Shown here one piece after another: positions 45,830 to 59,337 of a DNA stretch of 64,000 nucleotides. The translations under genes and the position numbers were made by a program. Source of the stretch: Diplocarpon mali. Taxonomy: Eukaryota > Ascomycota > Leotiomycetes > Helotiales > Drepanopezizaceae. Positions within the stretch are counted from its first letter, which is position 1; each line of letters starts with the position of its first letter. A model generated the notes under the pieces. The model did not search any database and was not told the origin of the DNA. It was given only the letters and a program-made list of their open reading frames with translations. The DNA lies in the NCBI GenBank assembly GCA_024741835.1, contig JAENRP010000093.1:1-64000 (forward strand), in the 5' to 3' direction.

Positions 45830-48800
45830 ATGGCGGCAGCACTGCCTTCAGAATCATTCTTGCTGGAAGACGTGTTTAATCACGTCGCGCTTCCCACGAA
45901 GCTCCCTGGTAGGAGAGAGGAAAACCTCAACAATATCGGAGATGCTTTGGCTGGGCGACTGTCAGCGGCTCTTGCTAAATTTCCCGACAGTATTCTTGAC
46001 CCAACTGTCGGAGAGTCTCTGCAACGATCTCTGAACACTGCTAGACGCGTCAACCTGGGCGGACGCTTGATGAAGTCTTCACTCTTGGATGCATTTCGGC
46101 ATCTCAATACCTCTGACTTCATCCTCGCCCACGTAGCTGAGCAGAACGCTGCCCTTCTAATTCGAGGTCGAGAAGATAGCACACACGGCGAGGAGGTTGT
46201 CTTCGAGGTCTTCGAGGTCTCCCCGCTATCAGAACCTGTTCTTGCCGTGAAAGGCCCTCTGCAATGGGACTTTCCGGGAAACTCTGTTGCGATCCCAATT
46301 GCCACCTTCGATGATCCAAAATTTCAAAATCAACTTGCCACATTGCTTGAGCGAGCGAGCTCAGAGTCTGTCAAGTAAGTAAACTTGACCTTATGCAAAA
46401 TCCCACGTCTACATGACTTCAAGCTTAGTCAAAATACACTGACGAGGGACTCATAGATGTTTCGCTGCCGCTGTTATAAAAGATGGCTCGTATGAGTACG
46501 AAAGTCGGGATACTGTCAACCCGGCCTTGGTCGCTCAAGTATTGATGTCAATTCTGGTTGGCATTGGGGGCCGGAGAATATACCCCAAGCTGCTACGCAA
46601 ACATGTTAGAGACGAAGTCAGTTGGAACAATGGTGGAGAGCAGCCTTGGCGTCGCGCTCCATTCTGGCTGGCTCTTCGTGTAGCCGCCCAGCGGCATTTT
46701 ATTATCACGTCTGGGGCGGAGGAGGGACATATCTATTACAAGTTCTTGATGTGCATGGTCATTTCACAGCTCCTCGTCGACTGCACACTACAATTATCGC
46801 TGGAGACTTTGCATCACCTCAAAGCCAAGCTTTGTCGTCGTATGGTCAAGCTTGAGAATGACAAGAATAGAGCATCTCCTCAAACCGTGCTCAAGTACCA
46901 GGAACTTCTTGCTGCTTCCCGCTCATTTATCAGCAGGTCTATCAGTTCCGCTACAGCTCACATCAATACCTCTTGGAAAAAATTTAAAGAATCATCTCAA
47001 CGCAAAATTCTGGAAATGCCAATGCGCGCTGCAAACCATCATCTCTCGTTGCGTCATAGTGGACAATATCTGAGGGCAGTTCTTAACAGCAATGCCAACT
47101 CATGGATGCAGCGCACCACGGCTCCCACTACTGCGCGACCTGGCATACCTACAAGCCATATTTCTGGTTCGCCTACTGCGAAGCCAAGTGTCAAGTTTGC
47201 CGCCACTGTCTTCGAGCTGTCCGAATTCGAAGAGAAAATTGAGAAAGGGCTAAATCACCCACAAGCTCCACAAAAAAATCTGGAGACTCAATGCATGAAA
47301 CTTTCTCAGGACATCAATTTATACTTGGGCAAAGTTTCTATGTTCTATGATCATGATCCTGAGCAGAAGAGTCTAATGCTTCTCAATGTAATGGAATTGT
47401 GGATGCATATGGACAAGGTTGCTATCATGATGTGCAAACTCTTGGAAAATTATAATTCAGGCTTTCCTGCAAATATCCTAGATGTTTTGCAAATCGCTAG
47501 CGTCAAAGACATGCTGCGTCTTCAGAATATCAGAACTTATCTCAAACGCCGAGAAATATCCTGCAGCAATACTACCAGGACCATCTTTGACGATCCCGCA
47601 AAAGGATGTTTTGCAGAACTATATTTTGATGAATCGAAAGACAGTCTTGCTCTACAAGAGCTACATAAGATAATAATTGCTACGGCAGAGACGTTGCGCG
47701 AAAAGAAAGAACAGGAATGGATTATGAAAAGAGATATTTTCGAGACCATGGTCCAGGATCACAGTGAAGCCTGTGTATGTATATTATCCCTCGCTCTTTT
47801 TCTCGCCTCGGATCTACGGCCCATAGTCTCCAACTTACTGATGGATATATTTAGTGCGATTTTGTAGTCGACAAGCTTACTGCAATCGCGTCGCATGACG
47901 AAGATTGCCGCAAATGCCGCCTTCAGGAAAAAATCAATCGGTTTCGAATCGTAATCCACGAGCATCCATTGCCAACCAATCTTGTACAGGCAAAGTCAGT
48001 AGTCTTTGAGCTAGGCTGTCCTGTACCTCTTCGAGCGTATCGAGAATCAACCTGGCGAATATTGAGCACACTGGCGTAGGTACTTCCCTGCTGTAGCCAT
48101 GTGTTGACATTATTGGATCATTCACCCGCTAAGAACATCAAATTTAGCTTGCCACAACCAAGACGGGAGACGCAGCCTCATGTTTTCGTCAAGAAATATT
48201 TGGGTTTGGAGTCATACTCGTACCTAATGTAAGCCGGTCGATTCCCACGGCGTGTTGGTGCACTATAATAACAGCCTGCAGTAACTCAATCCCCTCTCAG
48301 TTCTGCCTCGCAGGAACCAAAAAGCCTAGACTCACATCGCATTACCGGACGACAAGATTTCCCGTGACGCTAGCGGGTGTTTGTTTCCCGAATGGCATGG
48401 GGTCAAAACTCAAGTACTTTGACGATCGTCTGAAATTCTCACCGGGCGAAACATCTCTGAGCCCCAGCTTCGCTCACCAGTGCCGAATGATGTTACCGTC
48501 GCCGCTTTCAATGTTCAATAGTTTTGATTCTTTCAACGCAGACTCCAATGGACCATCCTCTTATGAGGTTGTGTCAAGCCAAAGCCATTGCCCCAATGGC
48601 GTGAACCCACATGAGTTCATGTCGTTTCAAGCTCTCATGGCTGGGAAAGCCCGCCGCTGGCCCCAAATACTCGTAGAGCTGGGATCGTCTAATATCAACT
48701 TCAGTACAGAGGCATCAGTAGCCCTGATAAGGTTCCTGGCACTACAAGTGGGAGCCGACAATGGGAGCGGATATTTAGGTGTGATTCACGGTATATTCAT

Positions 48801-51800
48801 AGACCCTGTATTCTGTAAAAAGCTGTTGGCTATGCTGAATCAACGCTTGGATGCCATCGCATCCAACTGGCGTGATGCCAATTGCATGGAGTCGCTCATC
48901 ACCATTGGACTTCGACTGCTGGATTTTGGGTCTGGAGTCGCCCAATCTACGATTGAATTTATCATGAAAGCTCGCAAGATCGCTGTTACTTGGATATCTT
49001 CTTTACAAGCGGTAATCCAAGACACACACGATGCGATCACAGCTCGGAGATGCTCTCAGTATGCGTTCTCTGCAGCCCTGCTTTGCCGACGAACATTCGC
49101 CATCTACCTGCACGGAAAATGTACCTTGGACAGCGCTGCCATTCGCTGCTTCGTAGAGAGCTCTATCGCTCTTCAGAATAATATGTCTAGCGACCCACTA
49201 TCGATGAGCCAGAGCACCAAAATTGCTTTGGTTCGCGACCTCAAGACAACATTTCAGATGCGACGTATCCTGAAATCTTTTCTTCAGGCTGATCCAGAAA
49301 GCCTCACGTCTGCCCTCTCGCATATCTTACCTAATCTTGAAGATGACTCGGCTGAGAACTATTCTGGCGTGGACTTCCTGCCCAGTTCACACGATTGGGA
49401 GATTTGGATTGAAATGCTTTCTGGCGGAGCACCGGATAAACAGTTCGTTCTTATAAGTCTTTTGGAAGGTCATCTGTTTGTAAATGGTAAGCCGATGGGC
49501 AAGATGTCGGCCGAGTGGAGAGATTCCGAAGTACGTATTTCCTTCTCTCATATCATCATAGTATCTGTGGCTGTTTCTGCTTCATTCTTTTGCCTCAAAG
49601 ACATGCTAAATCTGACACCATTTAGGTAGTAAAACGTGTCTTTGGGAGCCAAAACCTCTTGACTTATCAGTCTTCGCTTCCTGGAATGACGTACATGCTA
49701 GCACTCAGAATGAATGGGTACCACATTCACCTTGGGTCTCGACAAAATCAGATCATCGTCCAGGCTCGAGCCGGCAACTCAACTCTCGAATACGTTCCAC
49801 CTGAGGTGTTTGGCACCGGTGAATTCTCTGACCTGCCAGGAGAGATGATTGACGGACGTTACCATTGGATAGACGTCGCTTCCGGACTATTGGAGATTCG
49901 AGCAGGACCAAGTAGGTGGACACCGAGACCTACCAACTTTTTCCTGAACACTCGTCTTAGCCAAGCGAGGTCTGCAACTAGTACCCATCAGATTTACGTT
50001 GTTGATCCGCATAGTACTATATTTGGCCACATCGTGAAGCCGTTTGAAAATTTCGAAAGCCGACGACAGTTGACGGTATACCAATCGAAGTCTCTGGTGC
50101 CAGGACCGCATGGCATGCATTGGGTGTTTGAAAGACTCATAGTATCTCTTCCTCGATTACAACTGCTCTTCTTTGTGAACGACAGACATCGCCTTCAATG
50201 CTCTCAGCTCAACGTAGAGATTGACGCGGACCAGGATTGCGGTACTTGGTATGGGTTGCAATCCAAGCTGGTTGTAAGAGAAGTAGCCAAGAAGTGGAAT
50301 CCTGACGGGCAATTTTACTTCTCATCGCCTTTGGCTCAGAGGAGTGTCTTAGTACCTACTGGAACTATCGGCTTTGAACCCTGTGGCCCACACATCACCA
50401 CCGTCGTGAAAAATGAAGGGTCGTATGATCGATTTCTAATCAATGATGTTCTGGGGCGTTTAGATTGTGCTGCGGAGCCTCGTTTACTCTACCTCAAGGC
50501 TGCATATCATGCACTCACCTCTTTTGTAGTCCCAGATCCACTTACTGGCCGCACAGGTAAGTTTGACTCTCAAAACATCCATGATCATGAATCCATCAGC
50601 TTCAATTGACTGATGTCGAAAATTAGGCACAGAAGAGGCGATGCAATGCTTGAAATCTGCTCACTGCCAACCGTGGTGCCCGATCACGCTCTCTGCGTAC
50701 AGAGGTCTCGGGTTGATGCTAAGGTTGACTCCCCAAAGAGATTACTACCCCCCAAAATCTCGCACCATGCAGAAGACAACCTGGAACGAGAAATTGACTA
50801 CTCACATTCAATCCGACGGGTACAGAGAGATCATTGATACTATATTGATAAAATCTCGGGAGCTATCAGCATTCGATGTAACTGGACCTCATATGGAATG
50901 GACTGCACCATCGGGATCATCTCACTTGATTGGCCGTGGGCATTCGAGACGGCGAATATACCAGAGACCACTGGACGAGGATGACATCAAGCCAAGCCAA
51001 GCAGAACCCTATGTGACTAGAGATCGCGTAATCGTGAATCAGTGCCAGGCCAATGTTCTCGAATGTACGAGACTCCTTCGGTCCTGGCCCTCTTCTCTCC
51101 ATACGACTCCAAATCTAGCTATCATCTTACAAGAGTGGCCAGAATTGCGCGGCTTCTGCGGAAAGTTTGAGGACGTTCTAATTTCTGACCTTCTTGACAT
51201 TCAATGGGATAAGAATTGGGGCCCATTGGTGAATCTTTGTCGAGAATCAAGCTCATCTGATCTTTATACCCTCAGTTTCTTGCTCGGAACTATCGCCTTT
51301 GGAGCTGGAGTTGGTCTTACAGCTATGGATAAGATCAGAACACTGATCGCATACTGTACTGTGAAAGATCTTAAGACAATCGATGCGCCACGATGGCTGA
51401 TCTATACGGAATTCGCAGATCAATGTGCTCCTCAACGCGAAGAAATTCTGAGCTTGATTGGAGAATGCTTCACTGAGTTCGATGCCGCAATATTCTCAGA
51501 AGAAGATCTCGCGAAAATCTCCCGGCTTAGAAGAGAAGTCTGGAAGCTAAAGAATGCTCATGAGGTGCAACAGCTGAAAGATGCCGTGATCTTAGCCGAT
51601 TTTTTTCTCGATCAGTGGCCGTGCTCAGAGCCAAGAGGGGGTGGCCTACTTACCGAAGTTCTAATCGATGTTGAAGAAGCAATTGAGCTCATTCGTCCAA
51701 AATGGCTGCATGCGTATCAGAATCACGAGTTGTCGGCCTATCTCGCTCAAGTGCAGCGCGTTCTAGATCTCCACAGGTATGTGGAGAGTATCTCTTCTAT

Positions 51801-54800
51801 TTCCTGATGAGTTTCCGCTGACGCTGATTGTTCGCAACAATAGTAAAAGATCTAAATCAACAACATCTGCTTTGCCGCCGAAAACTGAAAATGTGGACGT
51901 TTATCCAATACGGGCTCGTGGCTCTGAAATTATATCGCTATCACGGATTTTGCGTCGCATCAAGCCACGCTCGAATGTATCGTTGCCCACCGCAACGTTC
52001 GAGAAACTTTCAATGCCCGCTCTTCCTGAGAAGCCATGTTCTCAGTTCCTGTTCAACAATTCGGGGCTTTCAAACCCCTTCCCTGAGATTCAAGAACTCA
52101 CGAGAATCATTTCTGATGTGAGTAGTTCATCATCTGCGGTCAGGCTTCGCTACGCCGAGGATCTAGCTTTGAGTGTGAGAGCACTTCAAAAACACAAGGG
52201 CAGTGGCCCAAAAGAGAGACAGGCACCTGTTGATTCCGAATGGCTACGTAAAGCTGCAAAACAGGCAAACCTCAGATACAGGCATGAGCTTCACCGCGTA
52301 GAGACCTTGGTGGAGAGCGAATATGTAGAGCAGATTGACTGGCTGAAACAAGGTGGGCTCTGGCCTGCTACCAAGCCTGTGCCAATTCTTGAGACTCTAC
52401 GTTCTGTTACGAGGAATGGGCTCGATAGCGGGGTTCTTGACGTGATTCTCGACTACGCGTTGTCTATTACATCCTGCCAAAGAGTCTGTCGGCTTGATGA
52501 TGCCTTGCAGAAAGACAACAAACAAAGACTCGCAGAGGAGCAAGAAAATGAGGGACATTCCAATTGGCACCCGAAAAATTATCCTGACTGGCTTCTGCTA
52601 GAAATTGATGCTAACCTTCTCATTCGCCCAGATCAGGTCAATGTCGCGTTAGCAACCATTGCACCTCAATCCGGCTCCAACTCTGTTTTGCAGATGAACA
52701 TGGGCCAAGGTAGTTCTTGCGGACAGCAGACATATCGAGATAACAAATAGGCTGACATTATTTTAGGTAAAACCTCATGCATCATGCCTATGGCTGCCGC
52801 AGTTCTTGCAAATGGAAAAGACCTTCTAAGAGTGATTGTTCCAAAATCTTTGCTAGTACAGACTGCTCAGCTGCTTCATGCAAGACTCGGTGGTCTCATT
52901 GGCAGAGAACTGAGGCATATTCCATTCTCTCGCCAGACCCCGACGAATGCTCCCACTGTCCAGGCATTCCGAAAGATACATGAAGATGTGCAGATATCAT
53001 CTGGGATTGTCATTGCTCTTCCGGAGAATCTACTTTCATTCAAGTTGTCGGGGCTCCAACGGCTCTGCGAAGGACGCAACCTGGAAGCGGCCGATATGAT
53101 TGATGCAGAACGTTGGCTTTCCCAGAGAGCTCGTGACATTATTGATGAATGTGACAGCATTCTGGCGTTACGAACTCAACTTATATATCCATCTGGAGCA
53201 CAAAAGGCCGTCGATGGGCATCCTATGAGATGGGAAATAGCCGAAGCTCTCCTCGGTCGTGTCAACAGTCATCTTCATAGTCTGCAACAGAAGTTTCCTC
53301 AAAGCATTGAGTTCCGAATGGGAGAGGTTGGATTCCCAGCTGTCTTCTTTCTGCGTCCGGATGTTGAGAACGAGTTGATGGAGAGACTTGTGGGTGATAT
53401 ATGCAGTGGCCAAACATCCATCTTTCCTGCGGATTGCTCGGAAACTGATCGCGAGATGATCGGCAACTTCATCTCGAAGGAGAGACCCAAAAAGAGGGTT
53501 ACAACTTACATTCATAAAATTTTCAAGGACAAGCCGGCTTTACGACAGGCCATTTACCTGCTAAGAGGATTATTGGTGCACAGAATACTTCTTATGACCT
53601 TGAAGAGACGCTGGAACGTGCAGTATGGACTACATCCAGATCGAGATCCTGTAGCAGTCCCTTACCACGCGAAAGGAACACCAAGCGACCAAGCAGAATG
53701 GGGGCACCCTGATGTTGCAATTATGTTCACTTGTTTAGCATTCTACTACAGTGGGCTCTCTCCTGCTCGCCTTCGCCAAGCACTTGAGCACGTACTAAAG
53801 TCCAATGACCCGACTCAAGTCTACGACATGTTCTGTCAATCTTCAAGCCTTCCGGATTCTCTCAGAAGTTGGAGTGCAATAAATGTTGACGACGAAACAC
53901 AGCTTCATGAGATCTGGTCCCATGTTCGCTACAATGTCAACGTAATCAATTACTTTCTGAATAACTTCGTATTTCCTCGGCACGCTAAGCAATTTGAAGT
54001 TGTAAGTCACTGGCGGTACAACCCCTTCCTTCCAGGACAGTCTTTGAACAAATTCCGACACGAACTCCTCTCTTCCATGAAAAAGCTCCAGAAAGTTTCT
54101 AACAGCCGCGTCACATAGAAACTCCAAGCTTCTGGCTGGGACTTGCCCTCATTTTCTGTAGAAACACGAAGTCCACACATGGAGTTTTCAAGTACAATCC
54201 AATACAGTAATATTCAACTAACTACTGGTTTCAGCGGCACGAACGATGGAAAGCGGATGCTTCCACTCACAGTCCAACAAGGCGATCTTGAAGGCTTGTC
54301 TCACACTAACGCACTTGTTCTGACTTATCTACTTGAACCACGGAATCGGCGATATATACCTGCGGAAAACCGCTTCTCGAAACATATATCCGAATCAGAA
54401 TTACTTCAAATGATTCATAATGAGAGAATCCGAGTTCTGATAGATGCCGGGTATGTACACAATTCGAGGGCTATGGGTACATTACAAGATAGGAAACCAG
54501 GCTTCCCCATTTATCGGCGCTGACCCTTCTTTAGTGCTCAAATTCTGGAAATGGACAACTTCAACCTGGTGAGAAAATGGCTGGAAATAGACCTTGCGGC
54601 GGTCGCTGCCGTGTTCTTCGACGAAAGCAGTAAGCCAATGGTGATTTATCGCAACAGCACCCGACGTCCAGTCTCCCTAGTCGAGACACCATTCGCCGAT
54701 AACATGGGTGATTGTCTGTGAGTACTATGCTTTGTCACTCACATTCTTTTCCCATAAACTCCTAAAAAAAATAGAGTGAAATTATTCCCAACAGCCGCTA

Positions 54801-56678
54801 ACTACATGCAACCTAGGGTTTATTTGGACGAGGCCCATACTAGAGGAACAGACTTGAAACTTCCAATCGATGCTTGTGGAGCCTTAACACTCGGCCTTGG
54901 CCAGACGAAGGACCATACAGTTCAAGGTAAGTGGGAAAAACACATGGCTAGGGAAATTCACCTCGCCAGACACAACCTCTTCAGCAGCCAAAAGCTAACG
55001 TGCCCTAGCTGCCATGAGACTACGTCAATTAGGTACTACGCAGTCCCTTGTATTCTTTGCCCCTCCGGAAGTCAGTCAGAGTATCCTTGAGATGCGCCGT
55101 GATTTGCCTGGGGGCAAGCAATTTGCAAACGAAATCAATTCTTCAGACGTCATTCGCTGGTTACTGGAGCAGACATGCCGGGGAATGGACCAGCTACTAC
55201 CACTGTACTTCTCCCAAGGAACGGACTTTTGCCGAAGAACCCAAGCTGCGCTGGATGATCCAGACTATTTGACGAAAGCACCACAACGGGAAAGATATGT
55301 TCGATGCTTGTTACAAAAGGAGCAGCAAACACTGGAAGAGCTTTATGGAAATTCAGCAAAGCCAAAGCTCACAACGGTGAAAGAACAATTCTGTCCCGAG
55401 CTCGGCAGATTCATGGAGAAGCTAGAAACTTTACGTCAATCTTACCAGGATGCTGGCACAGCAGTACATGGATCGGCTCTTCAAGAAGTTGAGCAAGAAC
55501 GAGAGGTTGCCTACGAAATCGAGGCTGTACGGGAGATGCAAATCCCTGCTCATTATACTCCCTTGAAATTTCCAGGACTGCATAATCACCTGAGGGTGTT
55601 TGCTCTGACTGGTAAAATGGCAAGAACTGTATCTCCAGCGTATGCACCAGCCTTTACAGCCATGCAGAAGCTCGCTGTTGGCAAAAAATACGAAGTCAGC
55701 AGCCACGGAACCTCGGGCCGACTATACGTTTCCTCCGAGTTCATGAACACCATAGAGATTCCAATCGGTGGCACAACTTACGATAATTTTCAACGTCCAG
55801 TCCAGTGGATTCTGTGGAGTCCAGTTTCTCAAGTTGCGATTATTTTGGTCCCCGAAGAACTAGAACTGTTGCTTCCAATCGTCAAGAGTCCCATATCTTA
55901 CATCATCTCGTATGCTGCTCCGCTGACGCGTAAGATGTTGCACTTCGATAATCTAAAGTACTTTTCGATTCCCGATCTTCCCTCTGGGTGGAGATCGCCA
56001 GATTGGCTGCGAACAGAGATTGGCGTTTACTCTGGCCGCTTATATTTTGAATACTCGGATTACAATCTAATTCTCAATTTCCTCGGAGTTCATGAATGCA
56101 GTGGTAGAATTGAGGAGATCGACTGTAGCAATTCTGATGAAGGCAGTAAAGCGAAGGGTGGAGAGAATGCGACAAACAGAAGTACGCCGCGTGGGTTTGC
56201 TCGAAAGCCACTCTCATTCATGCAAGAGTGGCTCGCTGTACAAGGAAAAGGACGAGACTTCTCCGAAACACCAATGTAAATCTTTCCTTCCCCTGGATGT
56301 GTAGATGATGGATCTCCAGCTTGGGAGATTCTTTTCATCTTTGGTGAAACTGCTGCTAACTCAGCTAGGGGCTATATTTGTCAGGGTAGACAGCTCTCCC
56401 CAACACACTCATTCTTTGTCCAGCACGAGGGCGTCGAAGAACAGCAAGCTTCAATTCCCAGATCAAGAATTGTTGATGAAACAGTGGAGGAGGATGATGA
56501 CCAAGGTGTGCTTGTTCATGATAATGAGTATGGGCCAGTACGTGAGGATCAAGACAACTTTGACTACGCGATTCTGAAGGAAATTGAGCCTGTCAGTGAA
56601 GAAGAGAATGAAGATTCCATCTCTGAATCTGGAGAGGACTTCAGCTTGGAAACCGAGACCGCATTCGAATCGGTTTGA
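45830..56678 (+). CDS. Giant DUF6606/DUF3638/DUF3645 protein with helicase-like motifs
   Basis: Fourteen exons: 45830-46374, 46457-47774, 47855-48075, 48148-48228, 48282-49530, 49626-50556, 50627-51776, 51844-52709, 52767-54001, 54119-54450, 54535-54717, 54817-54926, 55009-56275, 56390-56678. Together they give 3258 residues, matching the family's usual 3100-3300, with all phases consistent. The start has context CACCATGG. The N-terminal 280 residues are DUF6606. DUF3638 has its LLE (2083-2085) and NMG motifs, the latter in NMGQGKTS (2117-2124). DUF3645 follows near GHPDV (2433-2437). DECD (2247-2250), DEAHTRGTD (2708-2716) and AMRLRQLG (2742-2749) complete a helicase-like set. The tail is acidic. 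Automated annotation often says ubiquitinyl hydrolase 1, through a broad OTU grouping; I see no clear protease triad. Least certain are the last intron and the 81-nt exon 4. Confidence 0.85.
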
Positions 56679-57071
56679 GGTGGTGCAGGATACCAAAAAC
56701 TGTTAGGCTATGAACTGTACAAGTACCAGTATTGAACCTCCGGTCTTACTGCGTCGATTGATGAAATAATGAAATGCCGAATCTCTGATTCGCTCTGAAG
56801 CCCAAACTTTCCATGAATAACGGGAGACAAGAGCTGCTAATATTGATACAAGAGATACTGCACGTGATAAACGGAAGCATTGATGCTGATATTTAACTCG
56901 ATGCTTCAACTCGACTCTCCTCCTTCTGATCAAATGCGTACCGAATCGGAATACGGCTTTCCTGAGTTTAAGCATGTTATATACAAAGAAAAGTCACATG
57001 TTGCGGTTCGAAATGTCATAGGCGGCTCTGGACATCTGCGATCGCCTCCCTCCCAAGTTCCTGTACCCACG

Positions 57072-59337
57072 ATGCCTCTCTGTATCCTTTGCGAGAAGCT
57101 CAACCTCTCGACAGTATTCCGAGAACGGGAGCCCTCGAACTTCTCCCCCATCCACACGCTCCCTCTGTTGTCCCTTCGAGACTCAGCAGAGTCATGTGAT
57201 CTATGTACGCTCTTCCTCTCTCTTGTCGACTTCCAGAGCCTCCGCCTCCAGCATACGGATCCCTCGTCTCTCGCCTGTAGAATATATCTCATGGACTACG
57301 GCGCCATACATTCACACAAAGATGGATCCGCAGTTGATCCCGTGAATGGCGTCTGGTGGGAGGATCGAGTCACCGAGTCCGTACCAAGACTACACATCGA
57401 CGTGGATGCGCAGGATGGGAGCATACCCGTGATTCTCCCCTGCGGACTTCAGCTCAAGGCTGGAGATGGATCTGAGGGCAAAGAAGAGGTCTTGAGAGGT
57501 AGGATTGTGCAGCCAGAGCTGGACTTGAGCTTGCTGAAAAGGTGGATCGGGATGTGCAAGGGAGGACACGAAGCAATCTGCAATCCTGGGAAGATGAGCG
57601 ATGAAAGCGATGGAATAACTCTCAGGGTTATTGACACAGTCGAGATGCGCATCGTGGACCTGCCAAGCACCGCAGAATACGTCGTGCTTAGCTATGTCTG
57701 GGGGGCAACCAAGCAACTGCGTCTACTACACGGAAATCTCGAAGCATTCACGAAGCCATTTGGTCTTGAAAGGCCGAGAGAGAATATCCCGAGGACAATC
57801 TTGGATGCGATGGAGCTCGTAGCGAGACTCGGAGAAAGGTACCTTTGGGTTGATGCACTCTGTATCATCCAAGACGACCCGGCGGACCTGGCTGAGCAGA
57901 TCCAGCACATGAACGATGTATACGGCTGTGCTTCCCTGACCATCGTCGCCGCGTCCGGATCGGACTCGAATGCAGGCTTGCCGGGCCTGAGGGCGGATTC
58001 GAGGAAGTCCTTGATCATAGATGAGGAGATCCAAGGCGTCAAACTTGTTACGGCGCTTCCAATCTTTACGAGTGCTGTCAGTGCGTCGGTCTGTATGTCC
58101 CGCTGAATCCAGCTGTTTATTCGAGTCTAGGACAATGGCTCGGTTCGGTGCTGGCTACAACTTGAATGGGGCTAAACCTGTGTACATCTCTCGGGAGTCC
58201 TTCATGCTGTCGAAGTTGGCTGGAAAATCCCTTTCGCTTGTACCTCTTTATTTGAAGAACGTGGGCTGACGCTCCAAAACAGGGGAGACTCGAGGCTGGA
58301 CCATGCAAGAAAAGGTGCTGTCAAAACGTCTCATCATCTTCACCGCGTTCCAGGTTTTCTACCACTGCAACTCCGCAGCTTGGTGTGAAGATGCAATCTG
58401 GGAACCCGAGCACCCCTACTTTGTGATACGACCAGGCATAGGAACCATGAGTCCTGCCCTCCAAAGAACCTCTTTACCAAGTCGCACATTTACTGGGATG
58501 AGGAAATATGCCCATCTTGTAACAGGATATCACACGCGCCAACTGACCCATCAGAGTGACGCTCTGAATGCTTTCACCGGCGCGCTCACTGCACTCAGCA
58601 AGGAGCTCAAAACGCCTTTTCTTTGGGGGCTTCCCAAATCTCTGTTTGACGATACAATGATTTGGCAAACGCCGCTCCACAACCCTAGTCTCAGGAGGCC
58701 GGGCTTCCCCAGTTGGTCGTGGCTAGGCTGGAAGGCGAGCGATTTGCCTGGAGATCTAGAATACCCTGCCATAAGATCCCAACACGTGGAGACTGTGTCG
58801 ATGGTCCAATGGCATGAAGTCACAGCTGATGGTCAACAAAAGCTCATCGGGAACCCTCCAACGCAATATCACACCCTTCCCCAGCTTCCCAACCCAACCC
58901 GTGCTTACCGCGTACCTTTGCAACACTTGCTCCGTTTCTGGGCTCTGTCGGCCCCCCTCTACGTGTGCAGAGAACCGCTTGAAAGTACCAAATTTACATT
59001 CGAGGGCCAGCCGAGCTTTGTGAGCTTCCGTCAATACGGCTGTGAAAATTACGCCGTCGGAGTCCGCGAGCCAGATGGGGAGGTTAAGTCTTTCGCCAGG
59101 GTATCTTTACACACCGAGTGGAGGAAATCTCAACCAGATCTGCTCGAGTTTATTTTGATATCTAAGAGGAGGTCTACAGATCTTTGGGATGCATCGCAGA
59201 TCAATGAAGGGGTCGATCTGATGCTGGTTGAGACGAAGAACGAAATTTCGTACCGCGTGCAACTGACGAGGGAGAATATTCTGGAGGGTTGGTGGCGTTA
59301 CGTGAAGCCGCAGTGGAGGGTGGTGACTCTAGGATAA
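57072..59337 (+). CDS. HET-domain (heterokaryon incompatibility) protein
   Basis: Two exons, 57072-58092 and 58283-59337, give 691 residues; the 190-nt intron joins SASVW/ETRGWTMQEKVLS in frame. The HET domain spans about 202-415: YVVLSYVWG (203-211), ENIPRTILDAM, YLWVDALCIIQDD (257-269), MNDVYGCASLTIVAASG and RGWTMQEKVLS. The N-terminus carries CxxC pairs (LCILC at 3-7 and SCDLC) seen in many HET proteins. The C-terminal part, with PSWSWLGW, is also typical. HET proteins trigger cell death in vegetative incompatibility when paired with particular partners; the domain is distantly TIR-like. Start chosen at MPLCILCEKLNLSTVF; in-frame ATGs at 56880 and after would add up to 64 residues. The gene starts 393 bp after the giant gene on the same strand. 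Confidence 0.88.

Noticed and set aside
54116..54118. In-frame TAG in the giant gene, suggesting a pseudogene
   Set aside because: It is the last three bases of an intron (54002-54118, GTAAGT...CACATAG). Splicing gives FEVKLQASGWDLP, which matches the family.
58021..58269. 82-codon plus-strand frame over the HET intron
   Set aside because: The joined HET exons restore the family motif RGWTMQE; the frame spans exon end and intron.
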